Below, in pieces: positions 54,492 to 62,829 of a DNA stretch of 64,000 bases (positions are counted from its first letter, which is position 1; each line of letters starts with the position of its first letter). Position numbers and translations under genes: made by a program. Source of the stretch: UBA2988 sp965237965. Its GTDB lineage: Bacteria > Gemmatimonadota > Gemmatimonadetes > Longimicrobiales > Gaopeijiaceae. Where the stretch lies: the NCBI GenBank assembly GCA_965237965.1, contig CBDEGT010000001.1, forward strand, positions 496,001 through 560,000. Reading direction: 5' to 3'. Below the pieces are notes generated by a model. It searched no databases and was not told where the DNA came from. It worked only from the letters and a program-made list of their open reading frames with translations.

Positions 54492-55196
54492 TTAGTTGAG
54501 TGCCACCAGCTCGGCCGGGGCGTTGTCGCCGCAGTGGCCGACGTCGCTCATGCTCAGCGTGATGTGGTGGTCCTTCAGGAACTGCTGGTACTCGTAGGAG
54601 CTGAACTGCCTCCCGCGGTCCGAGTGTAGGATGACCGGCTCGCGTTTAGGGCGCTGCCAGCAGGCCATGAGAACCGCCCGGAGGACCAGCTGGCGATCCT
54701 GCGCGGTCGACATCGACCAGCCGACCACCTTGCCCCCGTACAGGTCGACCACCACACACAGGTAGAGCCAGCCCTCGGCCGTAGAGATGTAGGTGATATC
54801 GGTCACCCACTTGGTGTTGGGCTCCGTGGCGGTGAAGTCCCGCTCGAGATGGTTTCGGACGAACGCCGGCCGGATTCCGCTACGCTTGCGGCGCCACCGT
54901 CGGCGCTGGGGGATGCCATACAGCCCGTTCCGGGCCATCAGCCGGGCGATGCGGTTGGGACTGGCGGTCTCGCCCTCATCGGTCAAGACCTCGTGCATCC
55001 GGGGCATGCCCATCACGTCGTCGCTGGCTGCATGGTGCTCACGGATGCGCCTGAGCAGACGGCGGTTGTCGATCTCCCTCGGGCTCATGGACCGATGGGC
55101 CCAGCCGTAGAACCCGCTGGTCGACACCCTCAGGCATCGGCACATCAGATGAACAGGGTAGACGCTGCGGCAGCGTTGAATCGTCTGATACTTCAC
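54492..55196 (-). pseudogene. IS3-family OrfB transposase, C-terminally truncated
   Basis: HTH_21 region (LLRRIREHHAASDDVMGMPR), then first Asp in NTKWVTDITYISTAEGW, second Asp in VILHSDRGRQFSSYEY. The frame ends after MSDVGHCGDNAPAE, exactly where the third catalytic Glu and the C-terminus should follow, then VALN and stop. Without the Glu it is inactive. Confidence 0.85.
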
Positions 55197-55251
55197 TTCG
55201 ATTCCCTGACGAAGAACGTTGCCGCATCGCGCAAAAAATCCCTCTCCCGCT

Positions 55252-55479
55252 TCACTTCGACAACTCGCGCTTCAGAGCCAGGACTTCCTGATCTCGCGGT
55301 ACGCCCGAACCCGGAAACGCCTTGCCGCCCGCCTCGAGCTCACGCCGCCATCGAAACAACTGACCAGCCCCAACCCCGATATCCCGCGCCACCTGGCTCA
55401 CGCTCGCGTTCGGCTCGCGGGTCAGGTTGACGGCCTCGCGCTTGAACTCTTCGCTGAATTTCCTTCTTCGCTTTGCCAT
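55252..55479 (-). CDS. IS3-family OrfA
   Basis: A 75-residue HTH protein (MAKRRRKFSEEFKREAVNLT; VSQVARDIGVGAGQLFRWRR), the DNA-binding half of the IS3 transposase. It has GGAGGAG upstream of its ATG at 55479. A normal OrfA would continue into OrfB by frameshifting; here OrfB is truncated, so it is a relic. Confidence 0.82.
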   Translation of the reverse strand: MAKRRRKFSEEFKREAVNLTREPNASVSQVARDIGVGAGQLFRWRRELEAGGKAFPGSGVPRDQEVLALKRELSK

Positions 55480-55530
55480 GACACTCCTCCTGGCCCAAAG
55501 TGAGCCTTCTTCGAAGTGTCCGCACTAGCG

Positions 55531-55691
55531 GGGTAGAACCCAATCGACCGAGCGGCCTCGAGGTCGTACCAACGGTCGGGCCGGATCTCGACTAACCCTG
55601 CCCCTGCGAGAATCCCTGGAACGAACTTAGCTCCGTGCCGTTGCACACCCTGCAAGAAGGACTGCAACGCGGCACCGGAGTACTCACCCAT
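55531..55691 (-). pseudogene. N-terminal gene fragment cut by IS3
   Basis: From the ATG at 55691 the minus strand reads MGEYSGAALQSFLQGVQRHG, AKFVPGILAGAGLVEIRPDR and WYDLEAARSIGFY before the IS3 boundary. It looks like a real N-terminal domain but I do not recognise it. The remaining gene is lost. Confidence 0.5.
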
Positions 55692-55872
55692 ATAGCTTGT
55701 CAAAGTACCCCCCCTTTCACCGTCATGTCGGGCTGGCGGCAGCCGGTGCCACATTCCCAGTCGTTGCTCTTTATAGGTATTCAACATGCTGGACGATGAC
55801 AACGTCCGAACTGCCTCCGCGCATAGCGTCCATGACGCCTATACCCCAACGATTATGGCTTGAGGGACCTAG
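55692..55872. other. Short gap before the tandem IS5 elements
   Basis: No gene is seen. It ends with CTAG at 55869-55872, the left target sequence of the first IS5-family element. Confidence 0.4.
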
Positions 55873-57079
55873 GGAAGGTCTGAACAACCCCATTTTGGGA
55901 GGAACGCGATCGGTTGCGGTTCGAAGATCCGGTTACGAAGGCCTATCGGAGCGATGAAGTGTTGGCTGGCGCGCCGGATAAACGGTCCGAACCGTCAGGA
56001 AGTCGCTTCGATGTGTCCGGCTCCCGCCCTCGCGCGGCCCATGGGCGCATGGGCCCCGCGTTATCCGGTCGCGTAGCGGCCAGCGATGAGCAGATTCGAG
56101 AACCCGAGCAGCAACGCGATGCGCTGCGTGTTCTTCGCCAGTCCCCGGTAGCGCACCTTACCGTACCCGAAGCGCCGCTTCACATACAAGAACGGATGCT
56201 CCACCTTCGCCCGCACCGATGCCTTGCGCTTCTCGGCCGCCGCCTCGGCGCCGTCCCGATCGAGCAGGCGACGCTTGCCCGGCTTCATCGCCACCTGCCA
56301 GGCGACGCCGCAACCCCTGTTCTCCGGGCGCTTGTCCACACCCTGGTAGCCCGCGTCGCCCCATGCCTCCGTCTCGTCACCATGCAGCAGCACGCACGCC
56401 TGCGTCACGTCCGCCGCGTTGGCGGCCGTCGTCGCCAAGCTGTGCGCCAGACCCGATTCGGCGTCCACCCCGATATGCGCCTTCATCCCGAAGTACCACT
56501 GGTTTCCCTTCTTCGTCTGGTGCATCTCCGGATCCCGTTCTCCCCTGCGGTTCTTCGTCGACGACGGCGCGTCAATGATGCTCGCATCCACGATCGTCCC
56601 CGTCTTCAACCGATGCCCGAGAGACGCCAGATGCACATTGATCTCCTCGAACAACCCCATCCCCAAGCCCTGCGTCTCCAGCAGGTGGCGGAAGTTCAGG
56701 ATCGTCGTCTCGTCCGGCAAAGGACCGCTCAGGCGCAGACCCGCAAAGCGGCGCACCGACTCCACCTCGTAGAGCAGATCCTCCATGCCCGGATCGCTCA
56801 AGTTGTAGAACAGCTGCACACAATGAACCCGCAGCATCACCCCAAGCGGATAGGGGCGGCGGCCACGGCCAGCCTTCGCATAGAACGGCTCGATCCGATC
56901 CTCCAGCTGTTGCCAGGGAATCAGCCCCTCCATCTTCTCCAGGAAGATCTCCCGGCGCGTCCGCCGCTTCTTCGAATCGTACTCCAGTTCCGCAAAAGTC
57001 ATCTGAAGCTCCATGGCCCGCTCACAGCTCCCCGGTCGTTTCATACCACGAAACTACACCCGTCTTGTTCAGAGCTTCC
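55873..57079 (-). mobile_element. IS5-family element 1
   Basis: Terminal inverted repeats GGAAGGTCTGAACAA and TTGTTCAGAGCTTCC. CTAG flanks both ends (55869-55872 and 57080-57083), matching the short palindromic target of IS5. The second IS5-family element starts immediately after the right CTAG. Confidence 0.88.
56061..57014 (-). CDS. IS5-family transposase 1
   Basis: DDE transposase of 317 residues if started at the ATG 57014 (MELQMTFAELEYDSKKRRTR), the position equivalent to its paralogue; an ATG at 57044 is an alternative. Catalytic residues: Asp in GTIVDASIIDAPSSTKN, Asp in WGDAGYQGVDK, Glu in VRAKVEHPFLYVKRRFG. The frame is intact. It is clearly related to but distinct from the neighbouring transposase. 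Confidence 0.92.
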   Translation of the reverse strand: MELQMTFAELEYDSKKRRTRREIFLEKMEGLIPWQQLEDRIEPFYAKAGRGRRPYPLGVMLRVHCVQLFYNLSDPGMEDLLYEVESVRRFAGLRLSGPLPDETTILNFRHLLETQGLGMGLFEEINVHLASLGHRLKTGTIVDASIIDAPSSTKNRRGERDPEMHQTKKGNQWYFGMKAHIGVDAESGLAHSLATTAANAADVTQACVLLHGDETEAWGDAGYQGVDKRPENRGCGVAWQVAMKPGKRRLLDRDGAEAAAEKRKASVRAKVEHPFLYVKRRFGYGKVRYRGLAKNTQRIALLLGFSNLLIAGRYATG

Positions 57080-57083
57080 CTAG

Positions 57084-58286
57084 GGAAGCTCTGAGCAAGG
57101 CCCTTCTGGGGGCGGTGCGAGACGGAGGGAGCCGGTTTCAGCGGTCTTGGGGGCGATGACGGGCTGAAAACGCGCCCAACCGGCATGTTCTGGCCGATGA
57201 TCCCCTCGTTGCGCCCCGCGTGGGCGGATGTTTCCCGCGCCGGCCGCTCACGCCGTCGAATAGCGGCCCGCCACAAGCAGGTTCGCGAAGCCTAGGAGCA
57301 GCGCGATCCGTTCCATGTTCTTGGCCAGCCCGCGGTAGCGAACCTTCCGGTAACCGAAGCGGCGCTTCACATACAGGAACGGGTGCTCCACCTTTGCCCG
57401 CACCGAGGCCTTGTCCCGCTCGCGCAGCCACCGAGCCCCGCCCTGCTCCAGGAGCCGCCGCCGCCCCGGTCTCATCGCCACATGCCACTGCACCGGACGG
57501 CCTCCCGTGTCCACCCACTTCTCGATCCCCCGGTAGCCCGCGTCCGCCCACACCTCCTCCTCGCCGCCGTGAAGCAACGCCCCCGCCTCCCGAAGATCGT
57601 GCGTGTTCGCCGGCGTCGCCCGCACGCCATGCACCAGTCCCGTCTCCGCGTCCACCCCGATGTGCGCCTTCATCCCGAAGTGCCACTCGTTGCCCTTCCT
57701 CGTCTGATGCATCTCCGGATCCCGCGCCCCCTCCCGGTTCTTCGTCGATGACGGCGCCGCGATGATGCTCGCGTCCACGATCGTCCCCGCCCGCACCCGG
57801 TAGCCCCGCTCCGCCAGGTGCGCGTTGATCTCCTCGAACAAACCACGCCCCAGCCTGTGCCGCTCCAGCAGGTGCCGAAAGTTCAGAATCGTCGTCTCGT
57901 CCGGCAGCGGACCCGTCAAACGCAGCCCCGCGAACCGCCGCACCGACTCGATCTCGTACAGCATGTCCTCCATCCCCGGGTCGCTCAGGTTGTAGAACAG
58001 CTGCACGCAGTGAATCCTCAGCATCGCCGCCAACGGGTACGGCTGCCGCCCCCGCCCCGCCTTCGGATACAACGGCCGAATCCGCGCCTCCAGACGCTCC
58101 CACGGAATCAGCGCCTCCATCCGCTCCAGAAACAGCTCCCGCCGCGTCCGCCGCTTCTTCCCCTCGTACTCCACATCCGCGAACGTCACCTGCTCCATCG
58201 TCCGCCTCCCCGATCGTCCCGCTCAGCCCTTGAACTCCCGCCCCGTAAATCTAATGTCCCAGGGACCGACTTATTCAGAGTATTCC
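57084..58286 (-). mobile_element. IS5-family element 2
   Basis: Left end GGAAGCTCTGAGCAAGG at 57084, right end TTATTCAGAGTATTCC at 58271-58286, with TAG on both sides. It abuts IS5 element 1, the two sharing the CTAG at 57080-57083. Its right end coincides with the stop codon of the DUF2007 gene. Confidence 0.85.
57248..58198 (-). CDS. IS5-family transposase 2
   Basis: DDE transposase of 316 residues from the ATG at 58198, with GGGAGG upstream. Asp in GTIVDASIIAAPSSTKN, Asp in VWADAGYRGIEKW, Glu in VRAKVEHPFLYVKRRFG. The frame is intact. Similar throughout to transposase 1 but with many substitutions, so the two are separate IS species of one group and not a recent tandem duplication. Confidence 0.92.
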   Translation of the reverse strand: MEQVTFADVEYEGKKRRTRRELFLERMEALIPWERLEARIRPLYPKAGRGRQPYPLAAMLRIHCVQLFYNLSDPGMEDMLYEIESVRRFAGLRLTGPLPDETTILNFRHLLERHRLGRGLFEEINAHLAERGYRVRAGTIVDASIIAAPSSTKNREGARDPEMHQTRKGNEWHFGMKAHIGVDAETGLVHGVRATPANTHDLREAGALLHGGEEEVWADAGYRGIEKWVDTGGRPVQWHVAMRPGRRRLLEQGGARWLRERDKASVRAKVEHPFLYVKRRFGYRKVRYRGLAKNMERIALLLGFANLLVAGRYSTA

Positions 58287-58534
58287 TAGACATCCTCACG
58301 CCCGTCCGAATCTGGGACTGGCTCGGCCTCGCTCAGCAGCGCCTTGGCCCGAACCAGGTCGCTTCGACGGACGAGCAGCCGGGCCTGCCCGGTGAAGGAC
58401 AAGCCGGCATAGGCTCCGCCGGCATCATCGGCCAAGAGAATCGCATCGACGCCGGCAGCCGCGAGCGTTTCACGAGCGAACTCGGCTTCGTACCGAGACG
58501 CGAATACGGCGGCCACTACAGTCTCATCGGTCAT
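58286..58534 (-). CDS. DUF2007 domain protein
   Basis: An 82-residue soluble protein from the ATG at 58534. VVAAVFASRYEAEFARETLA, VDAILLADDAGGAYAGLS and LLVRRSDLVRAKALLSE fit the DUF2007 (ferredoxin-like fold, proposed signal-transducing) family. The stop TAG overlaps the right edge of IS5 element 2, so the last one or two residues may have been altered by the insertion. Function in the cell unknown. Confidence 0.8.
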   Translation of the reverse strand: MTDETVVAAVFASRYEAEFARETLAAAGVDAILLADDAGGAYAGLSFTGQARLLVRRSDLVRAKALLSEAEPVPDSDGREDV

Positions 58535-58545
58535 GGGTCTGGGTC

Positions 58546-58983
58546 TCAGATGCGCTGGTGATCGGACCGCCAGCTCTGGACCGCCTGCTTAATCACCTTG
58601 CGGTCGGCGATCCCCTCGTCGAGTACCCGCCTGGCGAGCAGGGGAAGCTCGGCGTCGGATGCGAAGCGAAGCCCCACGAGTTGCTCCGTCGTGTGGCTGT
58701 CGATGCGGCCCCTCAGGTCGTCCGGGTGGAGGCGCTCCATCCTAAGGCGTTCTTCCAGCCGAATCACGCGATCCTGCACGCCGAGCGGGAAGGCCCGCGC
58801 GTAGAATCCGACCAGGGTTACGCCCACTGCGAAAAGGAACAGGGAGAGACTCTCCAGGGAGAAGCCCGTCACGGTCAGGAACCCGAAGTACAGCGTGGGC
58901 AGCATGAGCAAAGCGGTGCACCAGAGGTGGTATCCCGGGACGAGCTTCCCGTGGTTGGCGTAGTCTTGGGCTGGCTGGCTCAT
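58546..58983 (-). CDS. DUF6526-like membrane protein
   Basis: A 145-residue protein from the ATG at 58983 (MSQPAQDYANHGKLVPGYHL). Two membrane helices lie at about residues 20-65 (LLMLPTLYFGFLTVTGF; LFLFAVGVTLVGFYARAF). A conserved cytoplasmic tail follows (VQDRVIRLEERLRMERL; LVGLRFASDAELPLLARRVL). The pattern matches the DUF6526 family, of unknown function and common in Gemmatimonadota and Acidobacteriota-like genomes. It lies 11 bases before the DUF2007 gene on the same strand. Confidence 0.75.
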   Translation of the reverse strand: MSQPAQDYANHGKLVPGYHLWCTALLMLPTLYFGFLTVTGFSLESLSLFLFAVGVTLVGFYARAFPLGVQDRVIRLEERLRMERLHPDDLRGRIDSHTTEQLVGLRFASDAELPLLARRVLDEGIADRKVIKQAVQSWRSDHQRI

Positions 58984-59134
58984 CACGACACCTGTTGGGT
59001 TGAGCGGCGGGGCGAAGAAAGGAGAGTTGGCAATATGCGCTTCGCCGGGGTTGGCGAAAGCTGCGAGACGCCGACCCACGGCCTAGATTCATCACAGGTA
59101 CCGCGTTTGGCCCCGAAGGATCGGAGAGGACGCA

Positions 59135-59560
59135 ATGAAACGCCTGTTACTACTCTCTGTCCTCGCCCTTCACCCGACTCCTCTTGTGGGCCAGTGGCTG
59201 GCGCCCTTCAACTCCCTCCATTGCGTCGAGGTAGGCGGGGCCATGGCGGCGTGGGAGGGGTTCGGGAACGTCACCACGAGTGAGTCGGAGGAACGGAACA
59301 GCTACGTGATCGGGTCCGTTGATCTCACGCGTGGGACCGCGCAGCTCACCGGGGACAAAGGCTCGAAAACGGTCCGGGCCGTCCCCCTCGAGGAGAGCAT
59401 GACCTTCATCGAGATGCCGTTCTCGGGTGACCAGGCGTTCACGACGGTCTTCTATCCCACCCAGGAGCAGGACTTCTACTTCTTCGTCCGCTCCCGCCAT
59501 ACGACCCCTGGGGCACCCGTCGTCATCCAGTCCCACGGGTTCTGCCGGGTCCTCAGCTAG
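59135..59560 (+). CDS. Secreted protein of unknown function
   Basis: A 141-residue protein from the ATG at 59135, with GGAGAGGA upstream. A signal peptide (MKRLLLLSVLALHPTPLVGQ) is followed by a small beta-rich domain with two Cys (SLHCVEVGG and SHGFCRVLS) that may form a disulfide. VGQ cleavage sites are common in exported proteins of Gemmatimonadota. I do not recognise the domain. Confidence 0.7.
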   Translation: MKRLLLLSVLALHPTPLVGQWLAPFNSLHCVEVGGAMAAWEGFGNVTTSESEERNSYVIGSVDLTRGTAQLTGDKGSKTVRAVPLEESMTFIEMPFSGDQAFTTVFYPTQEQDFYFFVRSRHTTPGAPVVIQSHGFCRVLS

Positions 59561-59604
59561 TCGGCGGCGGGCGCTCCCGCCCGAAGAATCTCTGCCCTCG
59601 CAAT

Positions 59605-61587
59605 CTAGCGGCCAGGACCCTCGCGTTCCGCGAGCTCGATGATTCGGCTCACGTCTTCCTGTAGCATGAAGCGCTGATTCTCGAGCTGGCGGGCCGCCCT
59701 GGCGACCCGGCTCACGTAGTCTCCCTGATTCACATACCTTTCCGCGATGGAGGGCCGTGGGTCGCCCGAGGCCCGCCGGTCGTCTTCCGTAGCCGCAAAG
59801 GGGATGAACGAACCGGTGAGCCCACAATGCTCCCCGTCCGCGAAGCCTGCCCGCCGGAGATTCCAACCCATGTACGTCCCCACCGGAACCTCCAGGGCCG
59901 TCGAGCGGATGCCGGCGATGTCGTTGCCATCGGCATCCACCTTGGGGACGAGGACCGTGTAGTCCGCCCCGGGGACATGGACCACGGGCAGGCTGCGGAA
60001 GTCGAGCAGGGTGACATGGTTGATCAGACCGCTATAGGTGACGTCCGGAATGGCGGGGAATCCCTGCGTCGCCCGGGGCAAGGCGGGGACCAGGGTGCCG
60101 TCGCTCACCCGGGGGTGCCGGCTCGGTGGCGGCTCCACGCTCTCGTTCGCCCAGGCATCCAGGGCCAGAAGCAGGGCTCGCAGACTGGGACGGTAGGGGT
60201 TGGTATTGCTGAGCTGCTGGCAGATGCCGGTGCTCGGGACGGTCGCCGGAATGTGCTGGGTGCTCGAGAAGAGGTAGAAGCGGACGTTGTCCGGCAGGGT
60301 GAGATCGTTCCCGTACGAGTCGGTGTGGATCAGCGAGGCGGCCGCTCCCCAATACTCGTTGGCGCTATCCGTATGGAAGACCTTCGGGCAGGTGTCGGTC
60401 TCCAGGCAGCGTCGCAAGAGGCCGTCGGTTCGCCCGCTGATCGGGTCGGTGAACACCCCGTAGGTGAACGGGAATTGGGTGTTGCGGGTGTGGTGGTTCT
60501 GGTGCTGCCACGAAATCGGGCCAGGAGTGGCGAAACGATCGTTGAGGATCATCCCGCGGGCCCCAGCAACAAAGACGTTCAACCCCTCGAACACGATCCG
60601 ACCAGCCAAGTCTTCGTTGAAGCCCAGGCGGAGGAAATCCTTCAAGTACCGACCGCTCTGGGACTGGCCGAAGGCCAGGGCCGCGTTGATGTCTCGACCC
60701 AGGGAATTGGCGTCGGAATCGTCGTACCGAAGAAACGACACCACATCTCGCGTAGCCGCGAGACCGAGCCCCATGACAATCGGGTCCTTCGCTGTGTACG
60801 TGAACTCGTAGATCGCGCCTCCGTCGAAGGCGGCCAGGAACGTACCAATCCGGTTGATTCTGATCTGCTGCGCGTTCACGAAGGACCACTCGCTCACCGG
60901 GATCGGAGTCCGGGAATCGGTCTCTCGCTGGCGCACCGTGAGGCTCGCCAGCGCCTGGTCGGTGCTCGCGGCCGTGTGGCTCAAGGTGGCCGTCGTCGTG
61001 GTGAGATCCGGGAGGGCGTTGAAGATGAACTCGTCCAGGTGTGGCCCGGTGATCGAGCTGCCGTCCGGGTTCGTGGCAACCGGGAATCGGGCCGTCAACC
61101 GGTTGTTTCCGGGCGTGACACTCCCTGACTCCCAGCCGGACCAGACGATCGTGTAGCCCTGGCGCATCAAGAACCCGTCACCGGCGTCGGCCGCCGTGGT
61201 GGGATCGTTCGTATTCGGGCTGTTGTTGAAACGGCGGAGGGCCGGCTTTCCGCCCCGATTGGGGACTCCGTAGAGGAGCCTCCCGTTGCCCGAGGCCGCA
61301 TCCACCGGCCTGAGGATGTAGATGTCGGTCTCATACTCGACCTTGCCGCGGTCGTCGCGGGGCGCGAGATCGATATCGGTGATGAGCGCGTTGCGGCGGT
61401 CGGTCGGATCGACCTCGCCGAAGGCGACTCCGACCAGCTTCTCATACTGGCCGACGTCCCCGAAGACCCGCCCCTCGAAGGTGGGCGACTCGGCCCGCGT
61501 GATCTCGATCCGTGTGACCTGGGCGTCGAGCCCGCAGGGGAGCACCATGATCGCGATCGAGGCCCAGAGGACACCCCGGCTCGCCAT
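59605..61587 (-). CDS. Secreted alpha/beta-hydrolase-domain protein
   Basis: A 660-residue exported protein. The ATG at 61587 was chosen for its GAGGA site and signal peptide (MASRGVLWASIAIMVLPCGL, ending DAQ). The N-terminal domain contains VTRIEITRAESPTFEGRVFG and YEKLVGVAFGEVDP, typical of the uncharacterised alpha/beta hydrolase domain family. The nucleophile elbow is FGQSQSGRYLKDFLR (about residue 300) and the C-terminal part has GTYMGWNLRRAGFADGEHCG. Substrate unknown. The length is usual for the family. Confidence 0.82.
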   Translation of the reverse strand: MASRGVLWASIAIMVLPCGLDAQVTRIEITRAESPTFEGRVFGDVGQYEKLVGVAFGEVDPTDRRNALITDIDLAPRDDRGKVEYETDIYILRPVDAASGNGRLLYGVPNRGGKPALRRFNNSPNTNDPTTAADAGDGFLMRQGYTIVWSGWESGSVTPGNNRLTARFPVATNPDGSSITGPHLDEFIFNALPDLTTTTATLSHTAASTDQALASLTVRQRETDSRTPIPVSEWSFVNAQQIRINRIGTFLAAFDGGAIYEFTYTAKDPIVMGLGLAATRDVVSFLRYDDSDANSLGRDINAALAFGQSQSGRYLKDFLRLGFNEDLAGRIVFEGLNVFVAGARGMILNDRFATPGPISWQHQNHHTRNTQFPFTYGVFTDPISGRTDGLLRRCLETDTCPKVFHTDSANEYWGAAASLIHTDSYGNDLTLPDNVRFYLFSSTQHIPATVPSTGICQQLSNTNPYRPSLRALLLALDAWANESVEPPPSRHPRVSDGTLVPALPRATQGFPAIPDVTYSGLINHVTLLDFRSLPVVHVPGADYTVLVPKVDADGNDIAGIRSTALEVPVGTYMGWNLRRAGFADGEHCGLTGSFIPFAATEDDRRASGDPRPSIAERYVNQGDYVSRVARAARQLENQRFMLQEDVSRIIELAEREGPGR

Positions 61588-61945
61588 GGCGTCCTCGCGT
61601 CGCGTCCCCTTGGTGACGGAATCGCTCTCAGCTGGGGTTCTCATCTTTGCCGCCTGGATTCGACGTTGATGTGAGGCCAGTTTTGCGAATGTAGGCATGA
61701 CTCCGCTGAACGGACAGCGATCTCGAATACCCGGCCTCCGTCGAGCCAGAGCGCCGTGGACTAAGGCGTTCTTACGCCTCCTTCTCATCACGCTCGCCTA
61801 CACCCTGCCGATGATGTTGGCGGTAGGCTGTCGGCGGCCATGTGACTTCAAGACCCTGCTCGAGGCAGCGCTGGTGGACGGCGTCGACGTCGTCCACCCA
61901 GATGATGGGCTCAGATCAGAGATTTGCCACGGCTCTTTCCTGAGT
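61588..61945. other. Gap with no recognisable gene
   Basis: Frames on the plus strand here continue as antisense of the MaoC gene and are not supported. The region presumably holds the promoter of the hydrolase gene. Confidence 0.4.
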
Positions 61946-62389
61946 TCACGGACGAGTAGGTATTTGCACCGTGTAGCAAAGCGCTGTGCCTTCGAGTGCC
62001 ACGGTGCCATCCTCCCGGCTAACCGTTGTTCTGAGCTTTGTGATCGGCTTGTCGACGCGCACCTCGAGTACCTCGACCGTCCCGGTGATCGCTTCACCCG
62101 GCCGCACGGGTGCTCTGAAGCTCCAGTCCACGTGCAGAAAGACGGTGCCCGGACCTGGGAGATCCTCGGCAACCACGGCATTCAAAATTGCGCTCGTGAT
62201 CCCGCCCTGGACGATTATCCCACCGAATGTCGTCTCACGAGCAAGATCTTCGTCATAGTGCAGCGGATTCCGGTCTCCCGAGATCGCGGTAAAGAGTTCG
62301 ATGTCCCGGGCCGACACCCGGCGCGTCCGCTCGGCTCTGTCCCCAATCTTCGGAATCCCTGAAGGCCACACTTCATTCGCCGTCGGCAT
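61946..62389 (-). CDS. MaoC-like (R)-specific hydratase domain protein
   Basis: A 147-residue hot-dog-fold protein. The hydratase motif DRNPLHYDEDLARETTFGG contains the catalytic Asp and His, followed by IVQGGITSAILNAVVAEDLPG. The strand ILEVRVDKPITKLRTTV-type ending is also typical (VLEVRVDKPITKLRTTV). Such enzymes hydrate enoyl-CoA to (R)-3-hydroxyacyl-CoA in fatty-acid or polyhydroxyalkanoate metabolism. Start at the ATG 62389. It lies 12 bases after the cytochrome gene. Confidence 0.88.
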   Translation of the reverse strand: MPTANEVWPSGIPKIGDRAERTRRVSARDIELFTAISGDRNPLHYDEDLARETTFGGIIVQGGITSAILNAVVAEDLPGPGTVFLHVDWSFRAPVRPGEAITGTVEVLEVRVDKPITKLRTTVSREDGTVALEGTALCYTVQIPTRP

Positions 62390-62401
62390 CGCAACCTCAC
62401 A

Positions 62402-62821
62402 TCAGTCCCGGCTGTTGGCTGCCTCGGATACGTAGCGGGCCACAGCCCGGATCTGTTCTTGCGTCAGATTTCCTCGCTGGGACGGCATGATGCCCACGCC
62501 GTCGGTAACAGCTGAGACGACGGCCTGTACGTCCGGCATGAGCTCGTCCAGATTCGGTCCGACGCTACCCGTGGCGCCCGCTTCAGCGAGGGTGTGACAT
62601 AGTGCGCAACTCGGCTCGGCCAGCTCCGTAAAGACCGCGCGTCCGAGGTCTTGTAGCGGTTCTTCCGCCTCAACGCTCGCGGCGTTGGTCGTGCCCACCA
62701 TGGCACAGGCCGAAGCCACGACTCCGAACGACACGGACACGATCAGGAACCCGGCCGTGGGAGATGGCGGAAACATACGCCTTCGGATCGACGAGCGCGG
62801 CACCAACCGATCGTTGAGCAC
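62402..62821 (-). CDS. Class I cytochrome c, likely SorB-type subunit
   Basis: A 139-residue exported monohaem cytochrome. A GTG at 62821 (AAAGG upstream) is used; an ATG 15 codons later is possible. The signal segment LIVSVSFGVVASAC could be a lipoprotein signal. Haem-binding CALCH is in EPSCALCHTLAEAG, and the axial Met in GIMPSQRGNLT. It lies 8 bases after the SorA-like gene, so it probably accepts electrons from sulfite oxidation. Confidence 0.82.
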   Translation of the reverse strand: MLNDRLVPRSSIRRRMFPPSPTAGFLIVSVSFGVVASACAMVGTTNAASVEAEEPLQDLGRAVFTELAEPSCALCHTLAEAGATGSVGPNLDELMPDVQAVVSAVTDGVGIMPSQRGNLTQEQIRAVARYVSEAANSRD

Positions 62822-62829
62822 GAAGCCTT

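Larger units (their letters stand above)
54484..55530 (-). mobile_element. IS3-family element, 3' truncated
   Basis: It contains orfA (55252-55479) and most of orfB (54492-55196). The right end lies near 55530 (GCGGACACTTCGAAGAAGG on the minus strand). The left end and the last part of orfB are missing. It has cut two flanking genes, at 54475 and 55531. Confidence 0.82.

Noticed and set aside
61697..62362. 221-codon plus-strand frame
   Set aside because: It is mostly antisense of the MaoC gene and has no domain.
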